From contig CASGAD010000024.1 in the NCBI GenBank assembly GCA_949299335.1, forward strand, positions 1 through 48,983: a DNA stretch of 48,983 bases, given 5' to 3'. The notes below the pieces were generated by a model. It was not told where the DNA came from. It did no database searches and worked only from the letters and a program-made list of their open reading frames with translations. This stretch comes from an uncultured bacterium. Lineage in GTDB: Bacteria; Bacillota_I; Bacilli_A; RFN20; CAG-826. Position numbers and translations under genes: made by a program. Position 1 is the stretch's first letter; every line of letters begins with the position of its first letter. This document shows, one piece after another, positions 1 to 7,748 of the stretch.

Positions 1-1
1 T

Positions 2-97
2 GATTATCTTATAAAACTTATAAACATTCTTGGTACTACAAATAATATCAGTAAAGAACTACTTGATAACTTATTACCTTGGAAAATAAAACTTTAA
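2..97 (+). CDS. IS66 transposase C-terminal fragment (partial at window start)
   Basis: Reading from base 2, an open frame of 31 codons ends at TAA 95-97. Its end reads ELLDNLLPWKIKL, resembling the C-terminal element of IS66 transposases, where a short helix is followed by LLPW and a basic/aromatic end. No catalytic DDE residues are in the window, so whether the full gene is intact is unknown. The assignment rests on the LLPW ending plus the IS66-like inverted repeat 34 bases downstream. Confidence 0.5.
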   Translation, partial: DYLIKLINILGTTNNISKELLDNLLPWKIKL

Positions 98-100
98 AAA

Positions 101-135
101 AGACCGAACTTGATTTCGAACGGTCTATATTTTAC
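101..135 (+). terminator. Terminator of the IS66 transposase gene
   Basis: AGACCG (101-106) pairs with CGGTCT (121-126), followed by an AT-rich T-containing stretch. It lies four bases after the transposase stop and inside the inferred element. Confidence 0.5.
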
Positions 136-264
136 GCTTACTTTATTTTTAATAATTTAATCGCTTACTAAAAAACACATACTTTAATATGTTTAAATAA
201 ATAAAACTAATAGCTATCATAATTAAATGGATAATAGTAAAACTTTAAAAATTATGTATATACT

Positions 265-672
265 ATGAAAATAACAGAAGAAAATATTGCTAAGCGTGGG
301 ATGAATTGTGCACTATGTATCGCTTATCAAAGTAAAATAAAACCTTGCCCTGGATGTAGAAATAATTTATCTAATGCAAGGAGAGGCTGTCAAAATTGTT
401 ATTATTATCGATGTAATCCCAAACTAGCCTATTGCTATGAGTGTGAAAAATTTCCTTGTCAAAAATTAAGAAAACTCGATCAAAGGTATATTCGAAAATA
501 CCATATGAGTATGATTGAAAATCTATTAAATATTAAAGAACATGTAATTGATAATTTTATTAGTCAACAAGAGAAAAAATATACCTGTAAAAATTGCCAA
601 GAAATCATTAGTGTTCATAGAGATTATTGCTTAAATTGTAAAAATAAAATTGATTTTGACGACATGAAATAA
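265..672 (+). CDS. DUF3795-family cysteine-rich protein
   Basis: A 135-residue soluble protein with a dense set of cysteines in CxxC-type pairs: a CALC motif near residue 16, CPGC near 28, CQNC near 42, then a CYECEKFPC segment near 57-65, and a C-terminal pair of CxxC knuckles (CKNC, CLNC) near 108-122. The first part fits DUF3795, a family of small putative metal-binding proteins of unknown function. The last 30 residues look like an added zinc-ribbon, not typical of the shortest family members. There is no recognisable ribosome site. A -10-like TATACT at 259-264 directly abuts the ATG, so the mRNA could be leaderless or start further in (the GTGGGATG at 296-303 is an alternative). Neighbours give no functional clue. 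Confidence 0.6.
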   Translation: MKITEENIAKRGMNCALCIAYQSKIKPCPGCRNNLSNARRGCQNCYYYRCNPKLAYCYECEKFPCQKLRKLDQRYIRKYHMSMIENLLNIKEHVIDNFISQQEKKYTCKNCQEIISVHRDYCLNCKNKIDFDDMK

Positions 673-787
673 TAAAAAATACGAAATATTACGTTAATAA
701 TTTTAAAAAATAATCACAAAAAATGCTTTGATTTTTTTATAAGACCTTATATTTTTAAACTCTAATATTTATTAAAAAGAAAAACCT

Positions 788-835
788 AAAAAGGAACAAA
801 AAGGAACAAGAACACATTCATCATTTTGTTATAAT
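788..835 (+). promoter_or_regulatory. Promoter of the XRE regulator with tandem 10-bp repeats
   Basis: TATAAT at 830-835 is preceded by TG at 827-828, an extended -10. There is no good -35; where it should lie there are two direct copies of AAAAAGGAAC (788-797 and 798-807, partly overlapping A-runs). Repeated direct sites over a promoter without a -35 fit an operator, plausibly for the product of the next gene, but this is inference. Confidence 0.4.
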
Positions 836-852
836 AGGTAATAGAGGAATTT

Positions 853-1470
853 ATGTTAATAAAAGATAAATTAAAAGAATTACGAAAAGAAAGAAATATT
901 ACTCAAGAAGCAATGGCAAAAGAACTATCAGTAAGTAGATCAACATATGCTAAATGGGAAAATGGTATTCGAGTACCACAAAAATATTACTTAGAAGAAA
1001 TAGCAAAGTTTTATAACATTAGTGTTTATGATATTTTTGATGTTGAAGATACTAAAAACTTAGTTATCACCACAAATAATAAATTAAATAAAACTATTTT
1101 AGGAATAGTATTAGGTTTTTTGATGCTTTTAGTAATTGGTGTTTCCATTTTATATTTTCTAAAAATATATGGTACATATTGTATAGATTTAATTGGTTTT
1201 ATTGAAGGAGAACCATATATTTACATTACATATAGCTTATCAGATATGGAAAATAACTATTTTCCATTTATCTCATTAGCTTTAAATGTACTCTTTATTA
1301 TCTTTGCGTTTATTTTATTTTTTAATTATGAGAAGCGTATATATAAAATACTAATGAAAATATTTATTGTTTATTTTGTGATTACAATCGCCTTTATTAT
1401 AGTAACTTTTTTATCTGGGAGATTTATGCTCAATGATTGGCTAGGAGATTATTTATATGTCGAGATTTAA
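853..1470 (+). CDS. Membrane-anchored XRE-family transcriptional regulator
   Basis: The protein is 205 residues long. Residues 1-62 form a Cro/C1-type helix-turn-helix (LRKERNITQEAMAKELSVSR, followed by YAKWENG), the usual XRE signature. Three hydrophobic helices follow, around residues 79-102, 136-159 and 164-188, so the DNA-binding domain is tethered to the membrane. A GAGG ribosome site at 844-847 fits the ATG. The 3' end overlaps the lipoprotein gene by 14 bases, implying co-translation. Membrane-bound XRE regulators paired with an exported protein often respond to envelope signals (family knowledge). What this one senses is not visible. It probably regulates its own promoter, which has tandem repeats. 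Confidence 0.8.
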   Translation: MLIKDKLKELRKERNITQEAMAKELSVSRSTYAKWENGIRVPQKYYLEEIAKFYNISVYDIFDVEDTKNLVITTNNKLNKTILGIVLGFLMLLVIGVSILYFLKIYGTYCIDLIGFIEGEPYIYITYSLSDMENNYFPFISLALNVLFIIFAFILFFNYEKRIYKILMKIFIVYFVITIAFIIVTFLSGRFMLNDWLGDYLYVEI

Positions 1471-2263
1471 AATGAATTCTAAAATATTTTTACTAACTAC
1501 TTTTTTATTAATAGGTTGTAGTAATCAAAAAACGCTTGATTATGATGATTTTTTAAATAAATTTAATGATATTACTTTAAAAGCAAGTGAAAAAGATGAG
1601 TATCAATATTTCACATATGAAGAAGAAAATTATAGTGCGGAAGATGATCTATTAACAAATTATTGCTATAAGTATAATGCTACAAATTATTATTTAGATG
1701 CTACTATTACTTCTAATTCATCAAATAACGATTCAATGATTATGAATTTTACTACATATATCAAGAACACAAATTTATATTATTTTTATTCAGTTCAAAT
1801 TAATAAGAGGGTGGCAAGTAAAATTTATTTTGTTGCTGATTCTTCATATGCAATCGAAGGCGCTAGTTACACATTATATGAAGAATATATAAACTCATTT
1901 AATAACATATTAAGTAAAAATGTCTTACTTGATAGATTAACCTATTTAAAAAATAATTTTATAAATAATGAACCTATTTTCGCATCACAAAAATCTTTAA
2001 CGCCTTATATTAAAGACGATAATTTATTGATTGAATTTAATTTTGAAAATAATAATAAAGATGAATATAATGACACAACTAATATAAGTATTCTTTTTAA
2101 TGAAGATTCAATTATAGAAATTAATAGTCGTTACGAGGATAAAAGTTATATTTTTAAAAAATATGATGATCAAAAAGAAGTTATATTTTTAGAAAAAAAC
2201 ATAGAAGACTATGAATTTAACAAAATGTCATATATAAAAACACATCGTTTTAACTATTTATAA
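1457..2263 (+). CDS. Putative lipoprotein of unknown function
   Basis: A 268-residue protein with a type II signal peptide: short basic N-terminus, hydrophobic FLLTTFLLIG, then lipobox cysteine at residue 21 (LIGC). The mature part is rich in Asn, Asp, Tyr and Ser and has no domain I recognise. An AGGAGA ribosome site at 1443-1448 supports the ATG at 1457, inside the end of the XRE regulator gene. The tight overlap suggests the two products work together, for example an extracytoplasmic sensor or target linked to the membrane-bound regulator. That pairing is inference. A terminator follows at 2300. Confidence 0.65.
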   Translation: MSRFKMNSKIFLLTTFLLIGCSNQKTLDYDDFLNKFNDITLKASEKDEYQYFTYEEENYSAEDDLLTNYCYKYNATNYYLDATITSNSSNNDSMIMNFTTYIKNTNLYYFYSVQINKRVASKIYFVADSSYAIEGASYTLYEEYINSFNNILSKNVLLDRLTYLKNNFINNEPIFASQKSLTPYIKDDNLLIEFNFENNNKDEYNDTTNISILFNEDSIIEINSRYEDKSYIFKKYDDQKEVIFLEKNIEDYEFNKMSYIKTHRFNYL

Positions 2264-2299
2264 TATATTCATATAATTATTAAATTATTTGTATTTAAA

Positions 2300-2330
2300 A
2301 AATCCCTATACTTTGTATAGGGATTTAGTT
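2300..2330. terminator. Bidirectional terminator
   Basis: A 12-bp stem (AAATCCCTATAC with GTATAGGGATTT) and a TTT loop, between the convergent lipoprotein and permease genes. T-runs suit the + strand; A-runs upstream suit the - strand. Confidence 0.75.
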
Positions 2331-2345
2331 AAAACATAAATTTAA

Positions 2346-3854
2346 TTATTTATTCATTAATGGGGTTGCTAACAATATAAAATTCAATAAGAATAATACA
2401 GATGCTATGGCTAAAATGACGCTAATATTAAGTTTTGGTTTAGCAGCTACTTCACCATTTTCGTTTACTGTAGTTTCGTTTCTTTTATAAACAATTAAAT
2501 CTTTAACGTAAATTGCTATTTCTATTAAACAATATGTTATAAAGCCCATTGCAACACCATATGAAATACTATAACAAAGTGCCATAAATACTGAAGCAAA
2601 GAAAGCAGGAATTGCTTCTTCAAGTTTATTCCAATGAATATCCATAAAGTTACTTGCCATCATACAACCAACAACTACTAATACTGGAGCAGTTGCTGCG
2701 CTAGGAACAGCACTAATTGGGCCAGCAAAGAAAATTGAAAGCATGAAACATAAAGCAGTAACACAGCTAGCTAAACCTGTTCTTGCTCCAGCTTCAATTC
2801 CTGAAGCACTTTCAACAAATGTTGTTGTATTACTTGTACCAAAAATTGCACCGATTGAAGTTGCAACGCTATCAGAGAATAATGCTTTATCCATTTTTGA
2901 CTTAAAGCCTTTGCTATTTTCTAAAGACATCATATCTTCATCAGTGAAGATTCCACTCTTTCTTCCGGTTCCAATAAATGTACCTAATGTATCAAAAGTA
3001 TCTGATAATGAAAAAGAGAAAATCGTAATAATAGCTGTGATAGCTTTAACACCATCATTGAATAAGGAGCCAAATCCTTCTCCTGTGAAGATGACACCAA
3101 ATGTTTGTGGAAGTTGTTTAAATGCTTCAATAAAGCCATCCATATAACCATACTCAGCACTTCCAACACCTAAAGAACCAATCGAAGTTACTTGTGTGGA
3201 TCCATCAAAAGGAATTAAGCCAATTAAAGTTGTAGCAATAATAGAAATGATCATTGCTCCTTTTATTTTTAAAACATTTAAAACAATGCAAATAATTAAC
3301 CCAATTAAAAATACTATAATTGCTGGACTATTCCATAAAGATGTACCGCTTGACATAGCAGGGACTCCATTAAAAGAAATAAATCCAACATTTAATAAAC
3401 CAATATAAGCAATAAATAAACCAATTCCACCACTTATTGCGCTTTGAAGTGATTGTGGAATCGCTTTAATAATCATTTTTCTAACTTTTGTAACGGTAAT
3501 TAAAATATTAATAACACCACAAACAAATACCATTGTTAACGCTTCTTGCCAGGTAAAGTTTAAAGCAAAGCAAACAGTATAAGTAAAGAACGCATTTAAG
3601 CCCATGCCTGGAGCTTGTGCATATGGAACATCTGCAAAAAGTCCCATAATTAAAGTTCCAATCATACTTGAAATAATAGTAGCAATGAATACTGCTCCCC
3701 AAGGAATTCCTGATGCACTTAAAATCCCTGGATTAGTAATAATGATATAGCTCATTGCGAAGAATGTAGTTAAACCACCAATTACTTCTTTCTTCCAAGT
3801 AGAGTTTGTACCCTTAATGTCGAAAAGTTGTAATTTTCCATCAACCATTCTCAT
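2346..3854 (-). CDS. NCS2-family purine (guanine/hypoxanthine/adenine) permease, AzgA/PbuG type
   Basis: A 502-residue polytopic membrane protein with the AzgA-branch NCS2 features: N-terminal FDIKGTNSTWKKEVIGG, then FFAMSYIIITNPGILS, the QAPGMGLNAFFTY segment of TM3, and FSDTFDT-like SLSDTFDTLGTFIG plus NTTTFVESASGIEAGART in the core. These motifs mark H+-coupled nucleobase importers such as B. subtilis PbuG/PbuO. The exact purine cannot be told from sequence. The start is set by a strong GGAGGAGGT site eight bases before the ATG. The gene is monocistronic and has a ~237-base leader with an attenuator-like hairpin, so expression is probably controlled after initiation. Confidence 0.9.
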   Translation of the reverse strand: MRMVDGKLQLFDIKGTNSTWKKEVIGGLTTFFAMSYIIITNPGILSASGIPWGAVFIATIISSMIGTLIMGLFADVPYAQAPGMGLNAFFTYTVCFALNFTWQEALTMVFVCGVINILITVTKVRKMIIKAIPQSLQSAISGGIGLFIAYIGLLNVGFISFNGVPAMSSGTSLWNSPAIIVFLIGLIICIVLNVLKIKGAMIISIIATTLIGLIPFDGSTQVTSIGSLGVGSAEYGYMDGFIEAFKQLPQTFGVIFTGEGFGSLFNDGVKAITAIITIFSFSLSDTFDTLGTFIGTGRKSGIFTDEDMMSLENSKGFKSKMDKALFSDSVATSIGAIFGTSNTTTFVESASGIEAGARTGLASCVTALCFMLSIFFAGPISAVPSAATAPVLVVVGCMMASNFMDIHWNKLEEAIPAFFASVFMALCYSISYGVAMGFITYCLIEIAIYVKDLIVYKRNETTVNENGEVAAKPKLNISVILAIASVLFLLNFILLATPLMNK

Positions 3855-4017
3855 CTTTTTTACCTCCTCCCTTAATTAAAAAGACTTTTTAATCATAGCC
3901 TATAAAAATTAAGAGAGCCTAAGAATTTATGCCTAAATAATGAAAAATTAATGTTAACTTTATATAGATTTTTTTCTTAATTTTTTATTATAGTAAATTC
4001 AAAATTAATATTGTGTT

Positions 4018-4079
4018 AAAAAAGAAAAAGATACATCTGGGTGGTTGCCTAGGGGTTAAAGCAACCAGCCAAATGTATC
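4018..4079 (-). promoter_or_regulatory. Attenuator-like leader hairpin of the purine permease (candidate riboswitch/terminator)
   Basis: On the minus strand a 50-base imperfect hairpin (4079-4030) has an outer 11-bp stem (GATACATTTGG with CCAGATGTATC, one G-U), a 2x2 internal loop (CT/AC), an inner 6-bp stem (GGTTGC with GCAACC), and a 12-base loop containing ACCCC. It is followed at once by U5-C-U6 (4029-4018). This is a full intrinsic terminator about 15 bases after the predicted transcription start and 160 bases before the gene. It does not carry the purine-riboswitch core. It could be a terminator-type regulator of unknown class or the end of a ~75-base small RNA. Confidence 0.55.
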
Positions 4080-4090
4080 TCATCTATCCC

Positions 4091-4126
4091 GTCTATTATC
4101 GTATAATAATTAACCATATTTAACAA
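4091..4126 (-). promoter_or_regulatory. Promoter of the purine permease leader
   Basis: On the minus strand, -35 TTGTTA (4126-4121), 17-base spacer, -10 TACGAT (4103-4098), giving a start near 4091. It lies downstream of the nitroreductase terminator, so the leader is an independent unit. Confidence 0.55.
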
Positions 4127-4236
4127 ATGTTTTTTTAAAATTTTTTAATAATATATAATTTTTGCAAAGATAATTGCTAAATTTCTAATGAATTAATTTA
4201 TCATAGTAAAATTTTCTACCAAAGTTAAATATAAAT

Positions 4237-4270
4237 TAAAACATAGGCGCTTCAAGGCGCCTATGTTTTA
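4237..4270 (-). terminator. Terminator of the DegV-nitroreductase unit
   Basis: Perfect 14-bp stem (4237-4250 with 4257-4270) and a six-base loop, immediately after the nitroreductase stop, followed on the minus strand by a T-rich stretch. Confidence 0.8.
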
Positions 4271-4777
4271 ATCATAAACTTTAACTTTTATATCATGTTC
4301 AATATCTCTTACATTTTCATTAGCTTTATATCCGAGAGTTACTGCACACATTACTTTATATCCATTTTCTATATCTAATAATTCTTTATTAATAAATTTA
4401 TTTTCGTTCATTACATCTACTAAAGAATGAAGATATACACTTCCAATATTTATATCAGCTGCCGCTAAGCAAATATGTTCTGCGACAATTGCAGCATCTT
4501 GATTAGCAAGTTGCTCGTTTTCACCTTTATGTAAAACAACTATTAATGTACTTCCACCATAAGTGTTGTCTCTACCATTAATTTTGACAAATTCGTTTTG
4601 TAGAGTCATTAAGGTTTTGCCTTTCACAATAAGTAATTCTAAATTTTCATATTTGCCTATTGCTACAGGAGCTCTTTTAGCAATCTCTAAAATATAGTTT
4701 ATTTCTTCACTTTTTAATGGCTCATTAAGTAAAAAACGATTACTTCTTCTAGCATAAACTGTCTTTTTAAATTCCAT
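4268..4777 (-). CDS. Nitroreductase-family FMN oxidoreductase
   Basis: A 169-residue protein starting with the nitroreductase signature (ARRSNRFLLNEPLKSEEINYILEIAKRAP): an early R-S/R-R phosphate contact for FMN followed by the first long helix, then the middle AAIVAEHICLAAADINIGSVYLHS segment, which matches the family's central helix and cofactor loop. The family uses FMN and NAD(P)H to reduce nitro-aromatics, quinones or flavins. The natural substrate is not predictable. Length is at the short end of the family. A GAGAGGAG site before the ATG overlaps the end of the DegV gene, five bases upstream, so the two are cotranscribed. Confidence 0.85.
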   Translation of the reverse strand: MEFKKTVYARRSNRFLLNEPLKSEEINYILEIAKRAPVAIGKYENLELLIVKGKTLMTLQNEFVKINGRDNTYGGSTLIVVLHKGENEQLANQDAAIVAEHICLAAADINIGSVYLHSLVDVMNENKFINKELLDIENGYKVMCAVTLGYKANENVRDIEHDIKVKVYD

Positions 4778-4782
4778 AGATT

Positions 4783-5670
4783 CTACTCCTCTCTTTTTTT
4801 ACCCCAGAAAAACAAAGCGACTGTGCCTGGACCTGTATGTGCCCCAATTGTCGTACCAATATCATTTATCATTATTTTGCCTTTAAGATTAGGGAACTTT
4901 TCTTCAATAGCACTAGCTAATCTATTAGCAATATCTAACGAATCTGAATGTGAAATAAGACATTTTTCGTTATAGTTGGTGCCATTATTTGCTAACTCTA
5001 ACATTTTAGATAAAGTGGCTGATATAGCTTTTTTAGTGCCAATACATTTTTCACGAGGAATAAGTTTTCCTTCATTATTAACATTAAGTAAAGGGCAAAT
5101 GTGTAACATATTGCCGATTAATCCACTAGTTTTGGAAACTCTACCTCCCTTTACATAGAAGGTTAAATCTGTTGAGAAAAACCAATGGTGTAAATTCAAT
5201 TTATTTTCTTCACAATATTTAGCAACTTCATCAAGTGTTTTTCCTTCGTCTCTTAAATCTGCAAGACGGTCAACTAATAAACCAAATCCACTTGAAGCAG
5301 CCAATGAATCTATAACATAAATTTTTGCATCTTTATACTTTTCCAAAATCATATTTTTAGCAATTGTTGCAGCATTGAATGTTCCACTTATTCCACTTGA
5401 TAAAGTTAAATGTAATAAAGCTTTTCCTTCTTTAATAAATTTTTCAAAGTATTCAAAATATGTTTCGACATTTATTTGACTTGTTTTTGTGGTTGCTCCA
5501 TCAACCATCTTTTTATAAAACTCTTTATATGGAATTGATTCCCCAAAATCATCAACGTGCTCAACTCCATCTAAAAAATAATGAAAACATAAATAAGAAA
5601 TATTTCTTTTTTCCAAATATTTCTTGTTTAAATCACATGTTGAGCAGCAACTTAAAACAAAGTTTTCCAT
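4783..5670 (-). CDS. DegV-family (FakB-like) fatty-acid-binding protein
   Basis: The protein has 295 residues from the ATG at 5670, chosen because an AAGGGAGAA site lies just upstream; a longer open frame runs back into pepC but has no such site. It shows the DegV fold landmarks: an early TTKTSQIN loop, the SSGISGTFNAA motif, DSLAASSGFG, a GGRVSKTSG segment, and a C-terminal GTTIGAHTGPGTVAL. In characterised FakB proteins these residues bind the carboxyl group of a fatty acid for phosphorylation by FakA. The last residues (FFWGKKREE) are family-typical. Nearby genes do not include fakA. The acyl chain preference is unknown. Confidence 0.88.
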   Translation of the reverse strand: MENFVLSCCSTCDLNKKYLEKRNISYLCFHYFLDGVEHVDDFGESIPYKEFYKKMVDGATTKTSQINVETYFEYFEKFIKEGKALLHLTLSSGISGTFNAATIAKNMILEKYKDAKIYVIDSLAASSGFGLLVDRLADLRDEGKTLDEVAKYCEENKLNLHHWFFSTDLTFYVKGGRVSKTSGLIGNMLHICPLLNVNNEGKLIPREKCIGTKKAISATLSKMLELANNGTNYNEKCLISHSDSLDIANRLASAIEEKFPNLKGKIMINDIGTTIGAHTGPGTVALFFWGKKREE

Positions 5671-5687
5671 AAAATTCTCCCTTAAAT

Positions 5688-7037
5688 TTAATCTGCTAAT
5701 GTTCCCATTGGATCCCATGGTGAAAGTTTAATGAGTGGCTTTGTTAAAGCTTTTTTCTCGTCTTCAGTAAGATATTTTTTATTGATTACAGCTTGATAAA
5801 CATAAGAATCAAACCAATTTCCACTCATCATATAATATCCCTTATTTCCTGACTCGCTTCCCCATGAATTTTCAATTTTCCAACGATTAGGCACTCCTTC
5901 TTTTAAATTAACGCCTGTTAAAACCATGGCATGATTCATGCATGATTCATGATAATCTAACATTTTCTCTTTGCTAAATTTTATATCAAATCCAAAAGCT
6001 GACATATAATCATAACTTAAATCATCCCATATACCTAATTCACGATCTCTATAGTTTGAAACATCGCTTCCAAACCAAACAATTTCACCGTTTTTTAATT
6101 GCTCAATAATTAATTCTTTAACTCTATCCATTGGCAAATTTAAATGAGTAATTGGTTTACCTTCAATTACATTATTTAAATATTCAATTGTATAAGCTTT
6201 ATAATATGGTTTGTCTTTGGTTGGTGAATTAATAATGGACACATACTCATCAATTGAATCACCTACAAATCGATCAAAGAAAGTTTTAGGTGTAAAATCT
6301 TTTATAATTTCATATTTTCCATCTTTATCAGTATATTCGAAATCAAATTTTTTAGGCGGAACGCCAAAAGAATTCAATAATAAAGAGTAAATTTTAAATA
6401 AAACATTTTCTTTTAATTGTGGAATTTCTTTTTCTTTTCCTTCTTCATATAACTTTTGAGCATTAGCTGCAAATTGACGAATTAAAGAATTAATCAATAT
6501 ATTAGATTCTCTAGTCCCACTAGATTGTTTAGTTTCTTTCATTACATTTTTAGGAACTATTCCATATTTTTTAACGATGTTAGTAAACATATCCCATTGT
6601 CCACCATCGCTAACTCCATTAACAAGTAAATGCATTAAAACTCTTTCATCAGGACTATTTTTAATTAAATCAATAATACTGGAAAGTAAATAATTGGATT
6701 TTTCTAACTTGTCATAAAAAGCAATATAATTTTGAGAAATCTCAAAATTCTCGAGATTTAATTCCTTTGCTATTTTTTCTCTTAAAACATTACAAGCAGC
6801 AAAAATCCAGCATCTACCACTTTGTTTTTGGTTACAAACGGGTAATGTTTTGACTTCAACTGAAAAATCAAAATTCATATCACCTTCATTTTTTGCATCA
6901 TAAACGACACTAGAAATATCATTTTTTGTTAATGCGTGACGTACAATTGCGTTTTTAGTATTTGACAAGTAGTCTTTATCAAAACTACTAAGTTCATCCA
7001 TACTAATTGAATTAAATTTAATATCTATATTTTTCAT
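5688..7037 (-). CDS. pepC: Aminopeptidase C (bleomycin hydrolase, peptidase C1B)
   Basis: A 449-residue cytosolic cysteine aminopeptidase. The papain-type triad is present: Cys76 in QKQSGRCWIFAACN, His369 in MNHAMVLTG, Asn390 in IENSWG. The oxyanion Gln is in the same NQKQSG run. The C-terminal end (PLIKLSPWDPMGTLAD) matches the family, where the last residues reach into the active site and enforce aminopeptidase activity. Length is normal. A GGAGGAAAT site precedes the ATG. DegV follows 17 bases downstream, so the three-gene run pepC-degV-nitroreductase probably shares a promoter in the divergent gap at 7038-7163. Confidence 0.93.
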   Translation of the reverse strand: MKNIDIKFNSISMDELSSFDKDYLSNTKNAIVRHALTKNDISSVVYDAKNEGDMNFDFSVEVKTLPVCNQKQSGRCWIFAACNVLREKIAKELNLENFEISQNYIAFYDKLEKSNYLLSSIIDLIKNSPDERVLMHLLVNGVSDGGQWDMFTNIVKKYGIVPKNVMKETKQSSGTRESNILINSLIRQFAANAQKLYEEGKEKEIPQLKENVLFKIYSLLLNSFGVPPKKFDFEYTDKDGKYEIIKDFTPKTFFDRFVGDSIDEYVSIINSPTKDKPYYKAYTIEYLNNVIEGKPITHLNLPMDRVKELIIEQLKNGEIVWFGSDVSNYRDRELGIWDDLSYDYMSAFGFDIKFSKEKMLDYHESCMNHAMVLTGVNLKEGVPNRWKIENSWGSESGNKGYYMMSGNWFDSYVYQAVINKKYLTEDEKKALTKPLIKLSPWDPMGTLAD

Positions 7038-7090
7038 ATTTCCTCCATTAAAGTTGAAAAAATTACTAAAAATGCTTAAATAATTAAAGT

Positions 7091-7112
7091 TATACTTAGC
7101 AAAGTAAGTATA
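7091..7112. promoter_or_regulatory. Palindromic site in the divergent pepC / DUF5662 promoter region
   Basis: Perfect 8-bp inverted repeat TATACTTA (7091-7098) and TAAGTATA (7105-7112) with a 6-base centre. It lies where divergent -10 elements could be (TATAAC on minus, TATCAT on plus), so it may be an operator. The regulator is unknown. Confidence 0.4.
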
Positions 7113-7163
7113 TCATGGTAGTAAAATTAATGTTAATCAATTGCAACTGAAAGGAACTTTAAA

Positions 7164-7748
7164 ATGGGTAAATATCATTTAATTAAGCATTTTAATTTAG
7201 TCAATAAACATCGTTTTCTTGTCTTTATTCATTCAGTTAAACTTGGTATTCCTTTACGTGGACTACTTCATGATTTATCTAAATATTCACCTACAGAATT
7301 CTTAGATAGTGCTAAATATTATAATGGCACCTCTTCTCCAATTTATGCTCAAAGACTTGAGCACCAAATGTATTCAACAATTAGTGTTCATCATATTAAG
7401 CATAATAAACATCACTTCGAATATTGGATTGATATTTATAAAGGAGACTTAATTTTAAGAGCAATGCCTTATAAATTTGCTTTAGAGTATGTCGCAGATA
7501 TGATTAGCGCAAGTAAAGTGTATAATGGCAAAAATTATACTCGAGATTTTCCTTTAAAATATTTTTTGAAAAGAAAAGATCACTTTTTAATGAATTCATG
7601 CACCAAAGATTTTGTTATTAATATGTTAACTATATATAAAGATAAAGGATTTAGGCCATTAAAAAGAAAATTCACAAAATCTTTATATGAAGAAACTTTA
7701 AAAAGACATAATCAAGTAGAAATTATTAAAGTAAATAAAATTAATTAA
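7164..7748 (+). CDS. DUF5662-family protein (HD-like, possible phosphohydrolase)
   Basis: A 194-residue protein matching DUF5662: an N-terminal HRFLVFIHSVKLGIP helix, the LLHDLSKYSPTEF motif with an H-D pair and a second Asp/Lys patch, then the HH/HK-rich stretch around residues 78-92 (SVHHIKHNKHHFEYW), and VADMISASKVYNGKNY. The spaced His/Asp pairs suggest a metal-dependent HD-superfamily fold. No activity has been assigned to the family as far as I know. An AAAGGAA site precedes the ATG. It is convergent with the CpXC gene, overlapping by four bases at the stops. Confidence 0.75.
   Translation: MGKYHLIKHFNLVNKHRFLVFIHSVKLGIPLRGLLHDLSKYSPTEFLDSAKYYNGTSSPIYAQRLEHQMYSTISVHHIKHNKHHFEYWIDIYKGDLILRAMPYKFALEYVADMISASKVYNGKNYTRDFPLKYFLKRKDHFLMNSCTKDFVINMLTIYKDKGFRPLKRKFTKSLYEETLKRHNQVEIIKVNKIN

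Larger units (their letters stand above)
1..141 (+). mobile_element. Right end of an IS66-family insertion sequence (cut by window edge)
   Basis: The segment contains the last codons of a transposase-like frame, a terminator hairpin, and the sequence TTTACGCTTAC at 131-141. Read from outside, this is GTAAGCGTAAA, which fits the conserved GTAAGCG start of IS66-family terminal inverted repeats (established family knowledge). If 141 is the last base, the 8-bp target duplication would be TTTATTTT at 142-149. The left end lies outside the window, so the duplication cannot be confirmed. Transposase end and inverted repeat agree with each other, which is why the call is made from such a short piece. 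Confidence 0.6.

Noticed and set aside
2743-3147. 134-codon plus-strand frame antisense to the purine permease
   Set aside because: Shadow frame opposite a complete, motif-bearing permease.
4018-4100. Purine (G-box) or S-box riboswitch in the permease leader
   Set aside because: The inner GGCAACC-like segment recalls an S-box core, but the hairpin is only 50 bases and no purine-riboswitch or S-box conserved core surrounds it.
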